A DNA stretch of 64,000 nt from Blautia schinkii DSM 10518 (GTDB taxonomy: Bacteria > Bacillota > Clostridia > Lachnospirales > Lachnospiraceae), in the NCBI GenBank assembly GCA_000702025.1, contig JNKJ01000015.1:62001-126000 (forward strand), in the 5' to 3' direction. The translations under genes and the position numbers were made by a program. Position 1 is the first letter of the stretch. Every line of letters starts with the position of its first letter. Below, piece after piece: positions 51,229-61,216 of the stretch. The notes beneath the pieces are model-generated. The model ran no database searches. It was not told where the DNA came from and saw only the letters and a list, made by a program, of their open reading frames with translations.

Positions 51229-53572
51229 TCTGGTGCCTATCTCAGCGAAAGTCCACCGAAAGCAGAGCCGGATGTCAGTGATTTGCATTGTGCTGGCGGT
51301 ATTTTTGGTGACGGCGATTTTTGGCATGGCGGATATGTTTATCCGTAGTCAGATTCTGCAGACAAAGATGGAAAGCGGCAGCTTCCATATTGGTATTCGT
51401 GACATCACAGACGAAGATGCCGCGCTCATTGCAAAAAGGAAAGGCATCAAAGCCACGGCCCGTTACGGAACCCTTAATTTCAGCGGCGCAGCAGAATATA
51501 CGCTCGAAGGCAAAAAAGCAATCATTGCCGGATGTGATGAAGCATGGGTAATGGAAATGCTGGTGGATTTTGTTGTGGAAGGTAATTTTCCCCAGACAAA
51601 TACAGAAGCAATGATCACACAGGGGGCACAGGAAAAATTCGGGCTGGGAATTGGCGACCGGATAACCATAAAACAGCCGGATGGGGAAAAACTGTCCTAT
51701 ACCATTTCCGGTTTTTGCGCCGAGGCATCGAAAACCAGGAGTGAGGACGCAAGTGGTATTTTTATAACAACAGATGCTTACCGGTCACTTTATCCCGGTG
51801 TGGAAAGTGATAAGCTGGCGGACTATGACAGTATGTTGTATGTGCAATTTACAAATGAGTTTAACGCGCAGAAAGAAATCGCTGATTTGAAAGAACAGTA
51901 TGGGCTTTCAGATGAACAGGTTTCCGAGAATACAAAGCTTTTGGGGTTATTGGGGCAAAGCGGTAATTCATTTATGGGACAGATTTATATGGCTGCCGGG
52001 GTGCTTTTTGTATTGGTTTTAATATCCGGTATTATGATGATTGCCAGCAGTCTCAACAGCAATGTGGCCCAGCGGACGGAGTTCTTCGGCCTTATGCGCT
52101 GTGTGGGTGCGACGCCGAAACAAGTTATGCGGCTTGTCAGAAAAGAAGCACTCCGCTGGTGCCGTTTTGCAATTCCGGCCGGTATTGTGATGGGAATAGC
52201 TGTGATATGGGTATTGTGTGCTGTTTTGCGATTCTTAAGCCCTGCATATTTTGGGCAGATGCCTGTATTTGGATTCAGTATTCCCAGTATCTGCGCGGGG
52301 ATTATCATAGGAGTGCTGACCGTAATGCTGGCCGCCCGTTCTCCGGCGAGGAGAGCGGCAAGGGTTTCCCCATTGGCAGCAGTTTCAGGTAATGCCAATG
52401 AGTTGATGCCTGTCAGACGTGCCGCGAATACCAAAGTATTTAAAATAGATGCAGCGCTTGGCGTTCATCACGCAAAGGCAAGCCGGAAAAACCTGATTTT
52501 GATGGCGGGCTCTTTTGCACTGAGCATTATCTTGTTTCTTTCCTTTTCGGTAACGGTTGAATTTATGAATCACGCTTTGACTCCCCTGCGCCCATGGACA
52601 TCTGACTTATCCATCATCAGTCCTGAAAGCACCTGCTCTGTGGACCATGAACTGATGAAAAATCTCCAGTCTGCGCCTGAGGTCAAGACTGCTTATGGAA
52701 GGATGTTTGCCTATGATCTTCCGATTACTGTGAATGGGGCAGAAAGAAAGGCGGATTTGATTTCTTATGAAGAGAAGCAGTTTGAGTGGGCGGAGGAATA
52801 TTTGCTGGAAGGCTCAATAGGCTCTGTTATAAACGGAGAAAATACGGGGCTGATGGTTTTTAAACAGCAGAACCTGGTACAGGTTGGTGATACGGTAGTG
52901 CTGAATGTTGGAGGACAAACGAAGGAGATTCAAATTGCCGGTATATTATCGGATTGTCCGTTCAATAGCGCGCCCGATGTGGAAACCATTATATGCTCTG
53001 AAGATACTTTCCGCCAGGTGACTGGTGAGACGGATTACACAATTATTGATGTACAGTTGACCAGATACGCAGGTGATGATGATGTGAGTGCCATTCGGCA
53101 GATGGCGGGGCCAAAGTACACCTTTGCCGATGAACGTATGAAAAACAGCAATACATTAGGAACGTATTATTGCTTCTGGCTGTTCGTCTACGGATTTCTG
53201 GTATTGATCGCTTTGATTACAGTTTTCAATATCATAAACAGTATTGCTATGAGTGTGTCGGCAAGGACAAAACAATATGGCGCATTCCGGGCAATCGGGC
53301 TCAGTACACGTCAGTTAAGAAAAATGGTGGCTGCGGAAGCGGCCGTCTATACGGGAATTGGTGGAATCATCGGCACTATTATAGGATTAATATGTAATAA
53401 GACACTATTTCGTATGCTGGTAAGCTTCCGCTGGGGGAATGCGTGGGTGATTCCATGGGAGGAACTTGGGATTATTCTGCTGCTCATCCTGCTGTCTATG
53501 GCGGTGGCGGTACAGGGACCGGTTAAGAAAATTCAGAAGATGTCCATTGTAGATACGATAAGTGCACAATAA
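51212..53572 (+). CDS. FtsX-family ABC permease, two-repeat type
   Basis: A 786-residue permease with two FtsX modules. One helix near 22-42 and three near 265-390 enclose an extracytoplasmic domain; a second set (near 430-450 and 660-770) encloses another. The sequence ASSLNSNVAQRTEFFGLMRCVGATPKQVMRLV and its second-half match ARTKQYGAFRAIGLSTRQLRKMV are the coupling segments. Such machines work by mechanotransmission, often resisting peptide antibiotics. The ATG at 51212 follows GAGGTACGGCGG. Confidence 0.92.
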   Translation: MKNYLDLVPISAKVHRKQSRMSVICIVLAVFLVTAIFGMADMFIRSQILQTKMESGSFHIGIRDITDEDAALIAKRKGIKATARYGTLNFSGAAEYTLEGKKAIIAGCDEAWVMEMLVDFVVEGNFPQTNTEAMITQGAQEKFGLGIGDRITIKQPDGEKLSYTISGFCAEASKTRSEDASGIFITTDAYRSLYPGVESDKLADYDSMLYVQFTNEFNAQKEIADLKEQYGLSDEQVSENTKLLGLLGQSGNSFMGQIYMAAGVLFVLVLISGIMMIASSLNSNVAQRTEFFGLMRCVGATPKQVMRLVRKEALRWCRFAIPAGIVMGIAVIWVLCAVLRFLSPAYFGQMPVFGFSIPSICAGIIIGVLTVMLAARSPARRAARVSPLAAVSGNANELMPVRRAANTKVFKIDAALGVHHAKASRKNLILMAGSFALSIILFLSFSVTVEFMNHALTPLRPWTSDLSIISPESTCSVDHELMKNLQSAPEVKTAYGRMFAYDLPITVNGAERKADLISYEEKQFEWAEEYLLEGSIGSVINGENTGLMVFKQQNLVQVGDTVVLNVGGQTKEIQIAGILSDCPFNSAPDVETIICSEDTFRQVTGETDYTIIDVQLTRYAGDDDVSAIRQMAGPKYTFADERMKNSNTLGTYYCFWLFVYGFLVLIALITVFNIINSIAMSVSARTKQYGAFRAIGLSTRQLRKMVAAEAAVYTGIGGIIGTIIGLICNKTLFRMLVSFRWGNAWVIPWEELGIILLLILLSMAVAVQGPVKKIQKMSIVDTISAQ

Positions 53573-53612
53573 GCGCGTAATAAGCTTTTAAATATTTTTC
53601 GGGTTTTTCGTG

Positions 53613-53643
53613 CAGCCGGCGGACGGTTGTAGTCAGCCGGCTG
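53613..53643 (+). terminator. Hairpin after the FtsX permease
   Basis: CAGCCGGC (53613-53620) pairs with GCCGGCTG (53636-53643). No T-run follows, so it is a weak terminator at best, located between convergent genes. Confidence 0.5.
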
Positions 53644-53661
53644 TATGTACATTGTGCGTCC

Positions 53662-53698
53662 TGGAGCGTGTCAGAAAGCAATTTTCAGACACATACTA
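53662..53698. mobile_element. Internally deleted relative of the 163-bp MITE
   Basis: GGAGCGTGTCAGAAAG joined directly to CAATTTTCAGACACATACTAG: both ends of the MITE at 34668-34830 without its interior. The stop codon of the AraC gene is formed by the CTAG end of this remnant. Confidence 0.65.
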
Positions 53699-54544
53699 GC
53701 GCCTCTTATATTTCCCCGGAGTAATACCCTTGTATTTCTTAAAGGTTCTGATAAAGTAGCTCAGATCGTTAAATCCGTTGCGGTAAGCAATCTCCGTGAT
53801 GGAGTCGTCAGTCGTGGAGAGCTGGTAGCACGCCTGCTCGATGCGTTGGCGGTTTAAGTAGTCCATGGGGGTCTGATGCGTCATTTCGGAGAAAAAACGG
53901 CAGAAGTATTTCGGCGACATGGACACGGAGGCGGACAGCTCCTGCAGGGTAATCTGGCTGGTGTAGTTTTTTTCGATAAATTCCAGCACCTGTTTTAACT
54001 GCAGAATCCTCTTATAATCCCTACGGGCTTTTGGCATGCTTTCGAGATAGTAATGATTACCAAAAATCAAGCCAAAAAAGTGGTAAAATTGTCCAAGAAC
54101 AATCATTTCATAACCCGGCTTTTTCTGCCACATGGCATCGAAAAGAGATGTGACGGTGGTACGTATCCCCGGCTGCTTTTCTGTAAAACGGTGATAGATC
54201 ATCACTTCCTGGTGGATGATCTTCTGCATGTATTCTGCACATACGGAATTGTGCTTGAGGAATGCATTAATATCAAAAACAATGCATTGGTAAATACAGT
54301 TATCCGGCAGCCCGGAATGGAGGATGCCGCTATGGATAAAAATCACATCTCCCGGTCCTGCCGTAAAGCTCTTTTCGTCTAAAGTCACAGTCAGGGAACC
54401 TTGCAGGATACGGATGATTTCATATTCCACATGCCAGTGGTAGGACATGACATAACGTGGGTGGCTGCTTTCGATATGGTGGAACTCGAAAGGAAATTCA
54501 TAGGTGCCCCGCGGGCGGTCCTCGTTACGGTCTAAATCATGCAA
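53696..54544 (-). CDS. AraC-family regulator divergent from L-fucose isomerase
   Basis: A 282-residue regulator: N-terminal cupin (YVMSYHWHVEYEIIRILQGS, GPGDVIFIHSGILHSG) and two C-terminal helix-turn-helix motifs (ITLQELSASVSMSPKYFCRFF and ITEIAYRNGFNDLSYFIRTF). It is transcribed away from fucI and likely activates it in response to fucose or a derived signal; the ligand is inference. The start is TTG at 54544, six bases after GGAGGGG; the nearby ATG runs into a stop. The stop lies within a MITE remnant. Confidence 0.9.
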   Translation of the reverse strand: MHDLDRNEDRPRGTYEFPFEFHHIESSHPRYVMSYHWHVEYEIIRILQGSLTVTLDEKSFTAGPGDVIFIHSGILHSGLPDNCIYQCIVFDINAFLKHNSVCAEYMQKIIHQEVMIYHRFTEKQPGIRTTVTSLFDAMWQKKPGYEMIVLGQFYHFFGLIFGNHYYLESMPKARRDYKRILQLKQVLEFIEKNYTSQITLQELSASVSMSPKYFCRFFSEMTHQTPMDYLNRQRIEQACYQLSTTDDSITEIAYRNGFNDLSYFIRTFKKYKGITPGKYKRR

Positions 54545-54768
54545 AAAATCCCCTCCTTTTTACAACGAAAGCCTGGAAAAGCAGTAAAGTGAATATTGTA
54601 CTATTATTTGCTATTATATCACAAGTAATTTCCTGTTGGCAATCGTATAATACAAACATAAGGAATTCGGGAAAAATTGTTGCCGGTCACGGGAGAGCTA
54701 ACGTGTGAAAAGTAACAAACTATTCCCGTAACAATGCGAATTAACGATAAAACGGAGGTATTTAAGTT
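54545..54768. promoter_or_regulatory. Divergent promoter region between the AraC gene and fucI
   Basis: Contains TATAAT at about 54646-54651 without a good -35 at the right spacing, as expected for an activator-dependent promoter reading into fucI. The segment AAGTGAATATTG near 54589 resembles the half-site at the amidohydrolase promoter (34620). ACGGAGG is the fucI binding site. Confidence 0.45.
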
Positions 54769-56565
54769 ATGGCAGAAAGCAGATTGATTGGAAGCTACCC
54801 GGTAATCGGAATCAGACCGACCATCGACGGCCGCAGAGGCGCTCTGGACGTAAGAGGTTCTCTGGAAGAGCAGACCATGAACATGGCGAAATCCGCAGCG
54901 AAATTATTTGAAGACAATTTGAAATACTCCAACGGCGAGCCTGTAAAGGTTGTGATCGCAGACACCACCATCGGACGTGTAGGCGAGGCTGCTACATGTG
55001 CAGACAAGTTCCGCAAAGAGGGCGTTGACATCACAGTAACAGTTACACCTTGCTGGTGCTACGGCGCTGAGACTATGGATATGGACCCACAGACCATCAA
55101 GGCTGTATGGGGCTTCAACGGAACGGAAAGACCTGGAGCTGTTTACCTTGCATCTGTTCTGGCTACTCATGCACAGAAGGGACTTCCGGCATTCGGTATC
55201 TACGGACATGACGTATGCGAAGCAGACGACACCTCCATTCCGGCTGACGTAGAGGAGAAACTTTTAAGATTCGGTCGTGCTGCAGTAGCCGCAGCTACCA
55301 TGAGAGGCAAATCCTACTTACAGATCGGTTCCGTTACCATGGGTATCGGCGGATCTATCATTGACCCTGATTTCATCGAATCTTATCTGGGAATGCGCGT
55401 AGAATCTGTTGACGAGGTAGAGATTATCCGTCGTATGACAGAAGAGATTTATGACAAGGCTGAGTTTGAGAAAGCTCTTGCCTGGGCGAAAAAGACCTGC
55501 AAGATTGGCTTTGACAAGAATCCGGAAGAGCTTCAGATGACTGAAGAGCAGAAGGAAGAGCAGTTTGCCTTTGTTGTTAAGATGATGGTCATCATCAAAG
55601 ACCTGATGAACGGAAACAAGAACCTTCCGGAGAAATTCTCTGAGGAAGCAATCGGACATAATGCAATCGCAGCCGGTTTCCAGGGACAGAGACAGTGGAC
55701 AGACTTCTATCCGAACTGTGACTTCCCGGAGGCTATGCTCAATACCTCCTTTGACTGGAACGGAGCAAGAGAGCCGTACATCCTCGCTACCGAGAATGAT
55801 GTATTAAACGGCCTTGGAATGCTGTTTATGAAACTTCTGACCAACCGCGCTCAGATTTTCGCGGATGTTCGTACATACTGGAGCCCTGAGGCTGTTAAGA
55901 AAGCTACCGGCTATGACCTGGAAGGCGTTGCGAAAGAGAACGGCGGATTTATCCACCTTATCAACTCCGGCGCAGCCTGCCTGGATGCCTGCGGCGAAGC
56001 GAAGGACGCAGACGGCAATGCAGTTATGAAACAGTGGTGGGACGTAACAGAAGAGGACCAGAAGGCAATCATGGAAGCTACTACCTGGAACCCTGCTGAC
56101 AACGGCTACTTCCGTGGAGGCGGATTCTCCTCCAGATTTGCTACAAGAGCAGAGATGCCTGTTACCATGATCCGTCTGAACCTTGTAAAAGGCTTAGGAC
56201 CGGTTCTGCAGATTGCAGAGGGCTGGACCGTGAAACTTCCGGAAGAGGTTTCCGATAAGCTGTGGAAACGTACCGACTACACATGGCCATGCACCTGGTT
56301 TGCACCAAGATGCAACGGCAAAGACGGCGCATTCAAGACCGCATACGATGTAATGAACAACTGGGGTGCTAACCACGGTGCCATCTCCTACGGACACATC
56401 GGTGCTGACCTCATCTCCATGTGTTCTATGCTGAGAATCCCGGTTTGCATGCACAACGTACCGGAAGAGAAGATTTTCCGCCCGGCAGCATGGAACGCAT
56501 TCGGCATGGACAAAGAAGGCGCTGATTTCAGAGCATGCAAGAACTACGGACCACTTTACAAATAA
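54769..56565 (+). CDS. fucI: L-fucose isomerase
   Basis: A 598-residue cytoplasmic isomerase that converts L-fucose to L-fuculose (and often D-arabinose to D-ribulose). Likely Mn ligands, placed by comparison with the E. coli enzyme, are Glu342 in ATENDVLNG, Asp366 in FADVRTYW and His536 in WGANHGA. The start [27 protein letters not shown] region is fully typical. ACGGAGGTATTTAAGTT precedes the ATG. Its product, once phosphorylated by a kinase not in this window, feeds the aldolase at 610 and the microcompartment pathway. Confidence 0.97.
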   Translation: MAESRLIGSYPVIGIRPTIDGRRGALDVRGSLEEQTMNMAKSAAKLFEDNLKYSNGEPVKVVIADTTIGRVGEAATCADKFRKEGVDITVTVTPCWCYGAETMDMDPQTIKAVWGFNGTERPGAVYLASVLATHAQKGLPAFGIYGHDVCEADDTSIPADVEEKLLRFGRAAVAAATMRGKSYLQIGSVTMGIGGSIIDPDFIESYLGMRVESVDEVEIIRRMTEEIYDKAEFEKALAWAKKTCKIGFDKNPEELQMTEEQKEEQFAFVVKMMVIIKDLMNGNKNLPEKFSEEAIGHNAIAAGFQGQRQWTDFYPNCDFPEAMLNTSFDWNGAREPYILATENDVLNGLGMLFMKLLTNRAQIFADVRTYWSPEAVKKATGYDLEGVAKENGGFIHLINSGAACLDACGEAKDADGNAVMKQWWDVTEEDQKAIMEATTWNPADNGYFRGGGFSSRFATRAEMPVTMIRLNLVKGLGPVLQIAEGWTVKLPEEVSDKLWKRTDYTWPCTWFAPRCNGKDGAFKTAYDVMNNWGANHGAISYGHIGADLISMCSMLRIPVCMHNVPEEKIFRPAAWNAFGMDKEGADFRACKNYGPLYK

Positions 56566-56609
56566 GCAGTAAATAATTGAATAAACACTTTATAAGGTGA
56601 AAAGATACC

Positions 56610-56644
56610 GAAAGGGCCGCTTCATACATGGAGGCGGCTCTTTC
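56610..56644 (+). terminator. Terminator hairpin after fucI
   Basis: GAAAGGGCCGC (56610-56620) pairs with GCGGCTCTTTC (56634-56644) with one G-T pair. The trailing sequence is not a T-run beyond the stem. Confidence 0.65.
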
Positions 56645-56768
56645 CGCACTGATAGATAGCATGGCCGGATTTAGCCGAAAGCTGTATTGTACCAGAGGTT
56701 TTTGTCAGAATGAAACGTAATTCGTCATTTTGCCGATTTTTTTCGTGGAAAAAATATGAAAAAGGGGC

Positions 56769-56872
56769 TTACAATCTTCCGTAAATGTGCTAAAATAGGA
56801 TTTACATAGCATAAATAATATTGAGTCTATCAGGCAAGTTGCCCTGCGTTCGGGAGGCGCAGGGAAATTGCC
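56769..56872 (+). promoter_or_regulatory. Promoter and structured leader of the surface-protein gene
   Basis: TTACAA (56769-56774), 16-base spacer, TAAAAT (56791-56796). The leader then folds into a hairpin: GGCAA (56833-56837) with TTGCC (56868-56872) enclosing CCCTGCG (56842-56848) with CGCAGGG (56858-56864). It does not match a riboswitch class known to me. It may stabilise the mRNA. Confidence 0.55.
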
Positions 56873-56903
56873 GTATAAAAAAAGAGGATTGAAGGGGAGT
56901 CTT

Positions 56904-58085
56904 ATGAGAAAAAAGATTAGTGCATGCCTGGCCGTGCTGCTGAGTCTGCTTATGGCAGTGAGCGTATGGGCAGATGAACCGGGACACGAGCAGAAGCCGG
57001 ACTATTTTACAGACTACTATATGATCGTTGAGTCATCTGAAGGCGGGATTGACATCTACGCGAACGCAGGATACGACAATACCAAGCTGAATAACGAACT
57101 GATCGCAAATGGAACCGCCCTTCATATTGAGGGAGAGAAGCTGGGCGACGATAATAAGGAGTGGGGTTATACACAACATCATGGAATGTACGGATACGTA
57201 CCCATGGATGACCTGAAGCCAAGTACACTCAGTGAAGCCATTGATTCCGAATACCGACTTGCAGGCGGGGCAGCAGCAGATTATGAGGTGGAGGTTGATT
57301 CCGAAGATGGTTCAACACCACTGTATAAAGGACCAGGAGAGAAATTCGGCGAGGTATCCGGCACAGAGGAGATTCCAAACGGCCAGAAGCTTCATATAGC
57401 GAAAGACGCAGAGACCAAGGATGGTAAGAACTGGGGCTATACAACAGGCGGCAGTTCGGAAGGCTGGGTCGATTTAGAAGATACTAAGGGCTGGGAACAG
57501 AATGCAACTGTTGATGTGACTCCTGCAGAGCAGCAGCCGGAAGGTGCAGCTGCACAGTCATCGGAGCCCACAGCCACACCGACACCAGAACCAACAGCCA
57601 CACCGACACCGACCGCTACACCTGCACCGACCGCTACACCGACACCGGAACCGACTACTACGCCTTCGCCGAAGCCGACAGCAGCGCCTACCCCAACCGA
57701 GGAGGCTGATGAGGCGGATGTATTGAAATCGGCTGCAGTTACACCGACAGATAAGCCGACGGCGACTCCGACCAGCGAACCTACAGCAACTCCTACTGAG
57801 GAGCCAACCGCCACACCTACGGAGGAAGCAGAACCTACAGCAGCACCTACGAACACAGAAGCGCCGACAGAGGAGCCGACCATTGCGGTAACACCGACAG
57901 AGGAAGCGGAGGATACCGCCACACCGGCTGAGCCTTCTCCTACGGAGAAAGCAAAAGATGCGTCCAGTTCAGAAGTGAAGACATCGAGCCCATGGTATCA
58001 GAGTCCGGTTGTATGGGGTGTTGCCGGCGCAATGTTGATTATCATCCTCATACTGTTATATTTCTTAAAGAAGAAAAAACAATGA
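56904..58085 (+). CDS. Secreted, membrane-anchored SH3-like protein with Thr/Pro stalk
   Basis: A 393-residue surface protein. Signal peptide 1-23 (cut after VWA), two SH3-like regions (about 38-100 and 118-195, each with the Y-x-x-P / W-G-Y-T pattern), a stalk of Thr-Pro/Ala/Glu repeats at about 212-355, a membrane helix at 366-386 and a KKKKQ tail. Bacterial SH3 domains often bind peptidoglycan. The stalk DNA is a degenerate ACACCGACA/CCTACG repeat prone to length change. GAAGGGGAGTCTT precedes the ATG at 56904. A role in cell-wall contact is likely; nothing more specific can be said. Confidence 0.8.
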   Translation: MRKKISACLAVLLSLLMAVSVWADEPGHEQKPDYFTDYYMIVESSEGGIDIYANAGYDNTKLNNELIANGTALHIEGEKLGDDNKEWGYTQHHGMYGYVPMDDLKPSTLSEAIDSEYRLAGGAAADYEVEVDSEDGSTPLYKGPGEKFGEVSGTEEIPNGQKLHIAKDAETKDGKNWGYTTGGSSEGWVDLEDTKGWEQNATVDVTPAEQQPEGAAAQSSEPTATPTPEPTATPTPTATPAPTATPTPEPTTTPSPKPTAAPTPTEEADEADVLKSAAVTPTDKPTATPTSEPTATPTEEPTATPTEEAEPTAAPTNTEAPTEEPTIAVTPTEEAEDTATPAEPSPTEKAKDASSSEVKTSSPWYQSPVVWGVAGAMLIIILILLYFLKKKKQ

Positions 58086-58099
58086 TAAAGATTTTTCAG

Positions 58100-58130
58100 C
58101 CCCTTTCTGATTATTCAGGAAGGGGTTTTT
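58100..58130 (+). terminator. Intrinsic terminator after the surface-protein gene
   Basis: CCCCTTTCTG pairs with CAGGAAGGGG (one G-T pair) and five Ts follow. Confidence 0.88.
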
Positions 58131-58218
58131 CATGGAGTAAGAGAGTCACGGGTGCAGTGTATAAGCCGATTACATAGCCGCTATGTGTGATATTTATAGT
58201 ATAAAAGGAGAAAGTGAC

Positions 58219-59064
58219 ATGATTCACGAGAAAATTGTGGTTGAAGAAAGAAACGATCAGGAGGATGCTTACCTACTCACCTATTTCTGGAGTGAGTCCG
58301 TGGAATTGTACCCGGGGCAGAGAAGACCTGTAGTTCTCATATGTCCGGGCGGCGGATACCAGATGACCTCTGACCGCGAAGCTGAGGCGGAGGCTCTGCG
58401 CTTTATGGCAATGGGATACCATACGGCTGTGCTGCGCTACAGCGTGACGCCCGCCGTCTATCCCCAGGCGCTTTGCCAGCTTGCAAAGGCGGTAAGTATT
58501 CTCAGAGAGAGAAAGGACGAGTGGCTCATTGATGAGGATAAGATTATTGTAATGGGCTTTTCCGCAGGAGGCCATCTGGCAGCTTCCCTTGGGGTGTTCT
58601 GGGATAAGCCATTCCTTTGTGAAGCTTCCGGGCTGCAGGCAGGACAGATGCGGCCCAATGGGCTGATTCTGTGCTATCCGGTCATTACTTCCGGTGAATT
58701 CGCCCATGAGGACAGCTTCCGCAATTTATGTAAGGAGCGCTACGAGGAGCTAAAGGATGAGCTTTCCCTGGAAAAAAGAGTTAGTGCCAACACCCCGAAG
58801 ACTTTTATGTGGCATACCTTTGCGGATAATACCGTTCCCATGGAGAATTCACTTCTGTTTCTTCAGGCTCTGCGCAGAGCGAATGTCCCGGCTGAATATC
58901 ATCTATTTCCGGACGGGCTTCACGGCATTGGACTTGGCAATGAGCTGACCGCCAATGAAAACGGCAGGGGAATCGTGCGCTGCTGCGAAGCCTGGAGTCA
59001 GCTGGCAGAGAAATGGCTGAACCGGGAATTTCCGTGGTGGAGCGGTGCACGGGTATTTCCCTGA
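58219..59064 (+). CDS. Alpha/beta hydrolase, acetyl-esterase-like
   Basis: A 281-residue cytoplasmic hydrolase of the BD-FAE/acetyl xylan esterase group: oxyanion segment LICPGGGYQM, nucleophile GFSAGGHLA, Asp in HTFADNTVP and His in PDGLHGIGL. Family members remove acetyl groups from sugars, so it could deacetylate imported glycans; the substrate is not shown by sequence. AAAAGGAGAAAGTGAC precedes the ATG at 58219. It is convergent with the MATE gene, 17 bases apart. Confidence 0.85.
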   Translation: MIHEKIVVEERNDQEDAYLLTYFWSESVELYPGQRRPVVLICPGGGYQMTSDREAEAEALRFMAMGYHTAVLRYSVTPAVYPQALCQLAKAVSILRERKDEWLIDEDKIIVMGFSAGGHLAASLGVFWDKPFLCEASGLQAGQMRPNGLILCYPVITSGEFAHEDSFRNLCKERYEELKDELSLEKRVSANTPKTFMWHTFADNTVPMENSLLFLQALRRANVPAEYHLFPDGLHGIGLGNELTANENGRGIVRCCEAWSQLAEKWLNREFPWWSGARVFP

Positions 59065-59081
59065 TTCCTGATGGATTTACC

Positions 59082-60419
59082 TTATCTGCAAGCCCATTTG
59101 ACTTTTATCACAAAAATCACAGTTAGGGTTGTAGATAGAATGTCTGCCACAGGCTGTACCCATATTACGCCGGTTAAACCAAGCACACGAGGTAATATCA
59201 GAACCAGAGGGAAAAAGAAGATGCCCTGTCTGCTAAGGCTGAGTATGCTGCCGGCTAAACTTTTGCCAATGGCAAGATACAGTGATGCATATACCATTTG
59301 AAAACCAAATGTTAAGAATAATACGGCATTAAGCCGGAGTGCCTTTGCTGCCAGGGTAAGCATTTTTGCATCTGTTCCAAAGAGAGTAACAATCGGATCT
59401 GCAAATACCACAAGTACCATGGCAGTAATTGCACAAAATGCCGTTGACCAAATAAGGCAGAGCCTAATGGATTTATTTACTCTGTTAAATTTCTTTGCAC
59501 CGTAGTTATATCCGGCAAACGGTTGAAAGCCTTTCAGGAAACCGAAAACAGCATAGGTCACTACGGTCATAACACGGGTGACTGCTCCCATTGCCGCTAC
59601 CGCATAATCTCCATAAGGTTTTGCTGCGGTATTGATACTGCCCATAGCCGCACTTGTCAGAAGCTGAAATAGAAGTACGGGGATGCCGATTTTCAGAATC
59701 TCCCAGTAGATTGTCTTTGATGGAGCTATATTCCTGAATGAAAATCTGAGAGCACCTTTCTTCCTTCTAATGAATCCCATATACATCACCATATTGATGC
59801 ACAGAGAAATCACAGTTGCAATGGCCGCTCCCTCAATCCCTAAATGCATACCATAAATCATGACAGGATCTAAGATTACGTTCGCAATGCTGCCCGTAAG
59901 CATAGCGGTCATCGTGAATTTTGTGGCTCCCTGTGCAGTAAGCAGGTTGTTCATCATTACAGTAAATACATTGATAATCGAGCCGGTTACGTAAATTTTT
60001 GCATAGGCTCTTGCATAAGGCAAGATTGTTTCGGTGGAACCTAAGGCTGTAAGTATGGGGTCAAGAAAAATCATGATTCCTGTGATGATCATGACTCCCA
60101 CAAGCAGTCCTGAAAAGAGAGCGGTGGAAGCTGTTTTATCTGCCTGTTTATGATCCCCCCTTCCCAGCAGTCTTGATATGTATGAGGAAGCTCCTGCCCC
60201 AAACATCATGCCCAGCCCAATGATAATCTGCACAATTGGGAACACGACGGCTACAGCACCCATCTGGCTCATTCCCAGTCCGCCCACAAAATACGCATCA
60301 ATAACATTGTACATTGCGGAAATCAGCATGCCAATCATTGTTGGTATCCCTAATTTAAGCAGGGCGGAAGCAACGTTTGCTTCTTCTAATAAGTAGATAC
60401 GGTTGGTCTTTTCTGTCAT
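59082..60419 (-). CDS. MATE-family multidrug efflux transporter
   Basis: A 445-residue protein with twelve predicted helices in two homologous halves (PTMIGMLISAMYNVIDAYFV and GIPVLLFQLLTSAAMGSINT as the paired first helices). It should export cationic compounds using Na+ or H+. AGGAGGATATTC precedes the ATG. It lies downstream of the TetR gene on the same strand, and a TTGAAC-type site in front of it matches the operator at the TetR promoter. Confidence 0.93.
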   Translation of the reverse strand: MTEKTNRIYLLEEANVASALLKLGIPTMIGMLISAMYNVIDAYFVGGLGMSQMGAVAVVFPIVQIIIGLGMMFGAGASSYISRLLGRGDHKQADKTASTALFSGLLVGVMIITGIMIFLDPILTALGSTETILPYARAYAKIYVTGSIINVFTVMMNNLLTAQGATKFTMTAMLTGSIANVILDPVMIYGMHLGIEGAAIATVISLCINMVMYMGFIRRKKGALRFSFRNIAPSKTIYWEILKIGIPVLLFQLLTSAAMGSINTAAKPYGDYAVAAMGAVTRVMTVVTYAVFGFLKGFQPFAGYNYGAKKFNRVNKSIRLCLIWSTAFCAITAMVLVVFADPIVTLFGTDAKMLTLAAKALRLNAVLFLTFGFQMVYASLYLAIGKSLAGSILSLSRQGIFFFPLVLILPRVLGLTGVIWVQPVADILSTTLTVIFVIKVKWACR

Positions 60420-60586
60420 TTGAATATCCTCCTTAAAGTGAATGATTTTGTCTTTTCCTGATTCGTTGTTTTTGATATTTTTAGCAGACCAGGAAGTATC
60501 TCATATTCATGTGATGAATATGTTATATTATCGGTGTAGCAAGAAAGCTTACATCGTATAATATGCAGGGCTATTTTTGTTTATAA

Positions 60587-60612
60587 TTGAACATATATTC
60601 AATATTGTTCAA
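60587..60612 (-). promoter_or_regulatory. Predicted TetR operator upstream of the MATE gene
   Basis: TTGAAC-ATAT-ATTCAA-TATT-GTTCAA: three half-sites, each pair separated by four bases, matching the TTGAAC-N4-GTTCAA site at the TetR promoter. Confidence 0.65.
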
Positions 60613-60613
60613 T

Positions 60614-60644
60614 AAAAAAAGGAACCGGTCTAAAGACCAATTCC
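60614..60644 (-). terminator. Intrinsic terminator overlapping the end of the TetR gene
   Basis: On the minus strand GGAATTGGTC-TTTA-GACCGGTTCC followed by seven Ts. The TetR stop codon (60630) lies within the stem, so coding and terminator sequences overlap. Confidence 0.85.
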
Positions 60645-61199
60645 CGATAAATACATTTTCGACAATTTATGTAGTATCATAACTGCCCATTCCTTTCCTT
60701 TATAATGATACATCATCTGCATCAATCCATCTACGAAGTTGCTTGCGATAACATGTATGAAAATTTCATCGTCCATACCATCGTTTCGATGTTTATTCAA
60801 ATGTTCTTCAATGTCTTTAATAAAGCGTTCTCTTTCATTCTCATATTTTGTTCCCTGGCTTTTATCTATCAGAATAATGAATTCCTGTCTGTGTTCAAAC
60901 AAATTTAAAATACACTCGGTTTCAGCCTTGCTTAGTCCGTAAATTTCACTGTTCGTATGTCTGGTTTCGTTTTCCTCCCCGACTGCCAATATCCGCTCCC
61001 AATCATACAGGACGGGAAGAAGAACGGCATTAAAAAGAGCTTCTTTGTTTTTGTAATAGGAATAGATAAGCCCGGTGGGGATTTTAGCCTGCTGGGCGAT
61101 ATTCCGCATGGCGGCAGATTTATAACCCTTGTTATAAAATTCCGACAGAGCAGCCTTATGTATGTTTTCTCTGATTTCATCTTTCAGAACTTGAGCCAT
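60630..61199 (-). CDS. TetR-family regulator of the MATE pump
   Basis: A 189-residue repressor: helix-turn-helix at about 10-55 (IHKAALSEFYNKGYKSAAMR, ...PTGLIYSYYKNKEALF) and a helical ligand domain. Paired operator sites at its own promoter (61217-61232) and before the MATE gene (60587-60612) suggest control of both. GAAGGTATTGCA precedes the ATG at 61199; the frame to 61232 overlaps the operator and is not used. Confidence 0.9.
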   Translation of the reverse strand: MAQVLKDEIRENIHKAALSEFYNKGYKSAAMRNIAQQAKIPTGLIYSYYKNKEALFNAVLLPVLYDWERILAVGEENETRHTNSEIYGLSKAETECILNLFEHRQEFIILIDKSQGTKYENERERFIKDIEEHLNKHRNDGMDDEIFIHVIASNFVDGLMQMMYHYKGKEWAVMILHKLSKMYLSGIGL

Positions 61200-61216
61200 T
61201 GCAATACCTTCTAATT

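Noticed and set aside
56833-56872. Riboswitch (cyclic di-GMP type) in the leader of the surface-protein gene
   Set aside because: Only a simple two-part hairpin is present; the conserved bases of the GEMM fold are missing.
57437-57922. 161-residue minus-strand frame of Val/Gly/Ser repeats
   Set aside because: It is the antisense reading of the Thr/Pro stalk and has no start signals.
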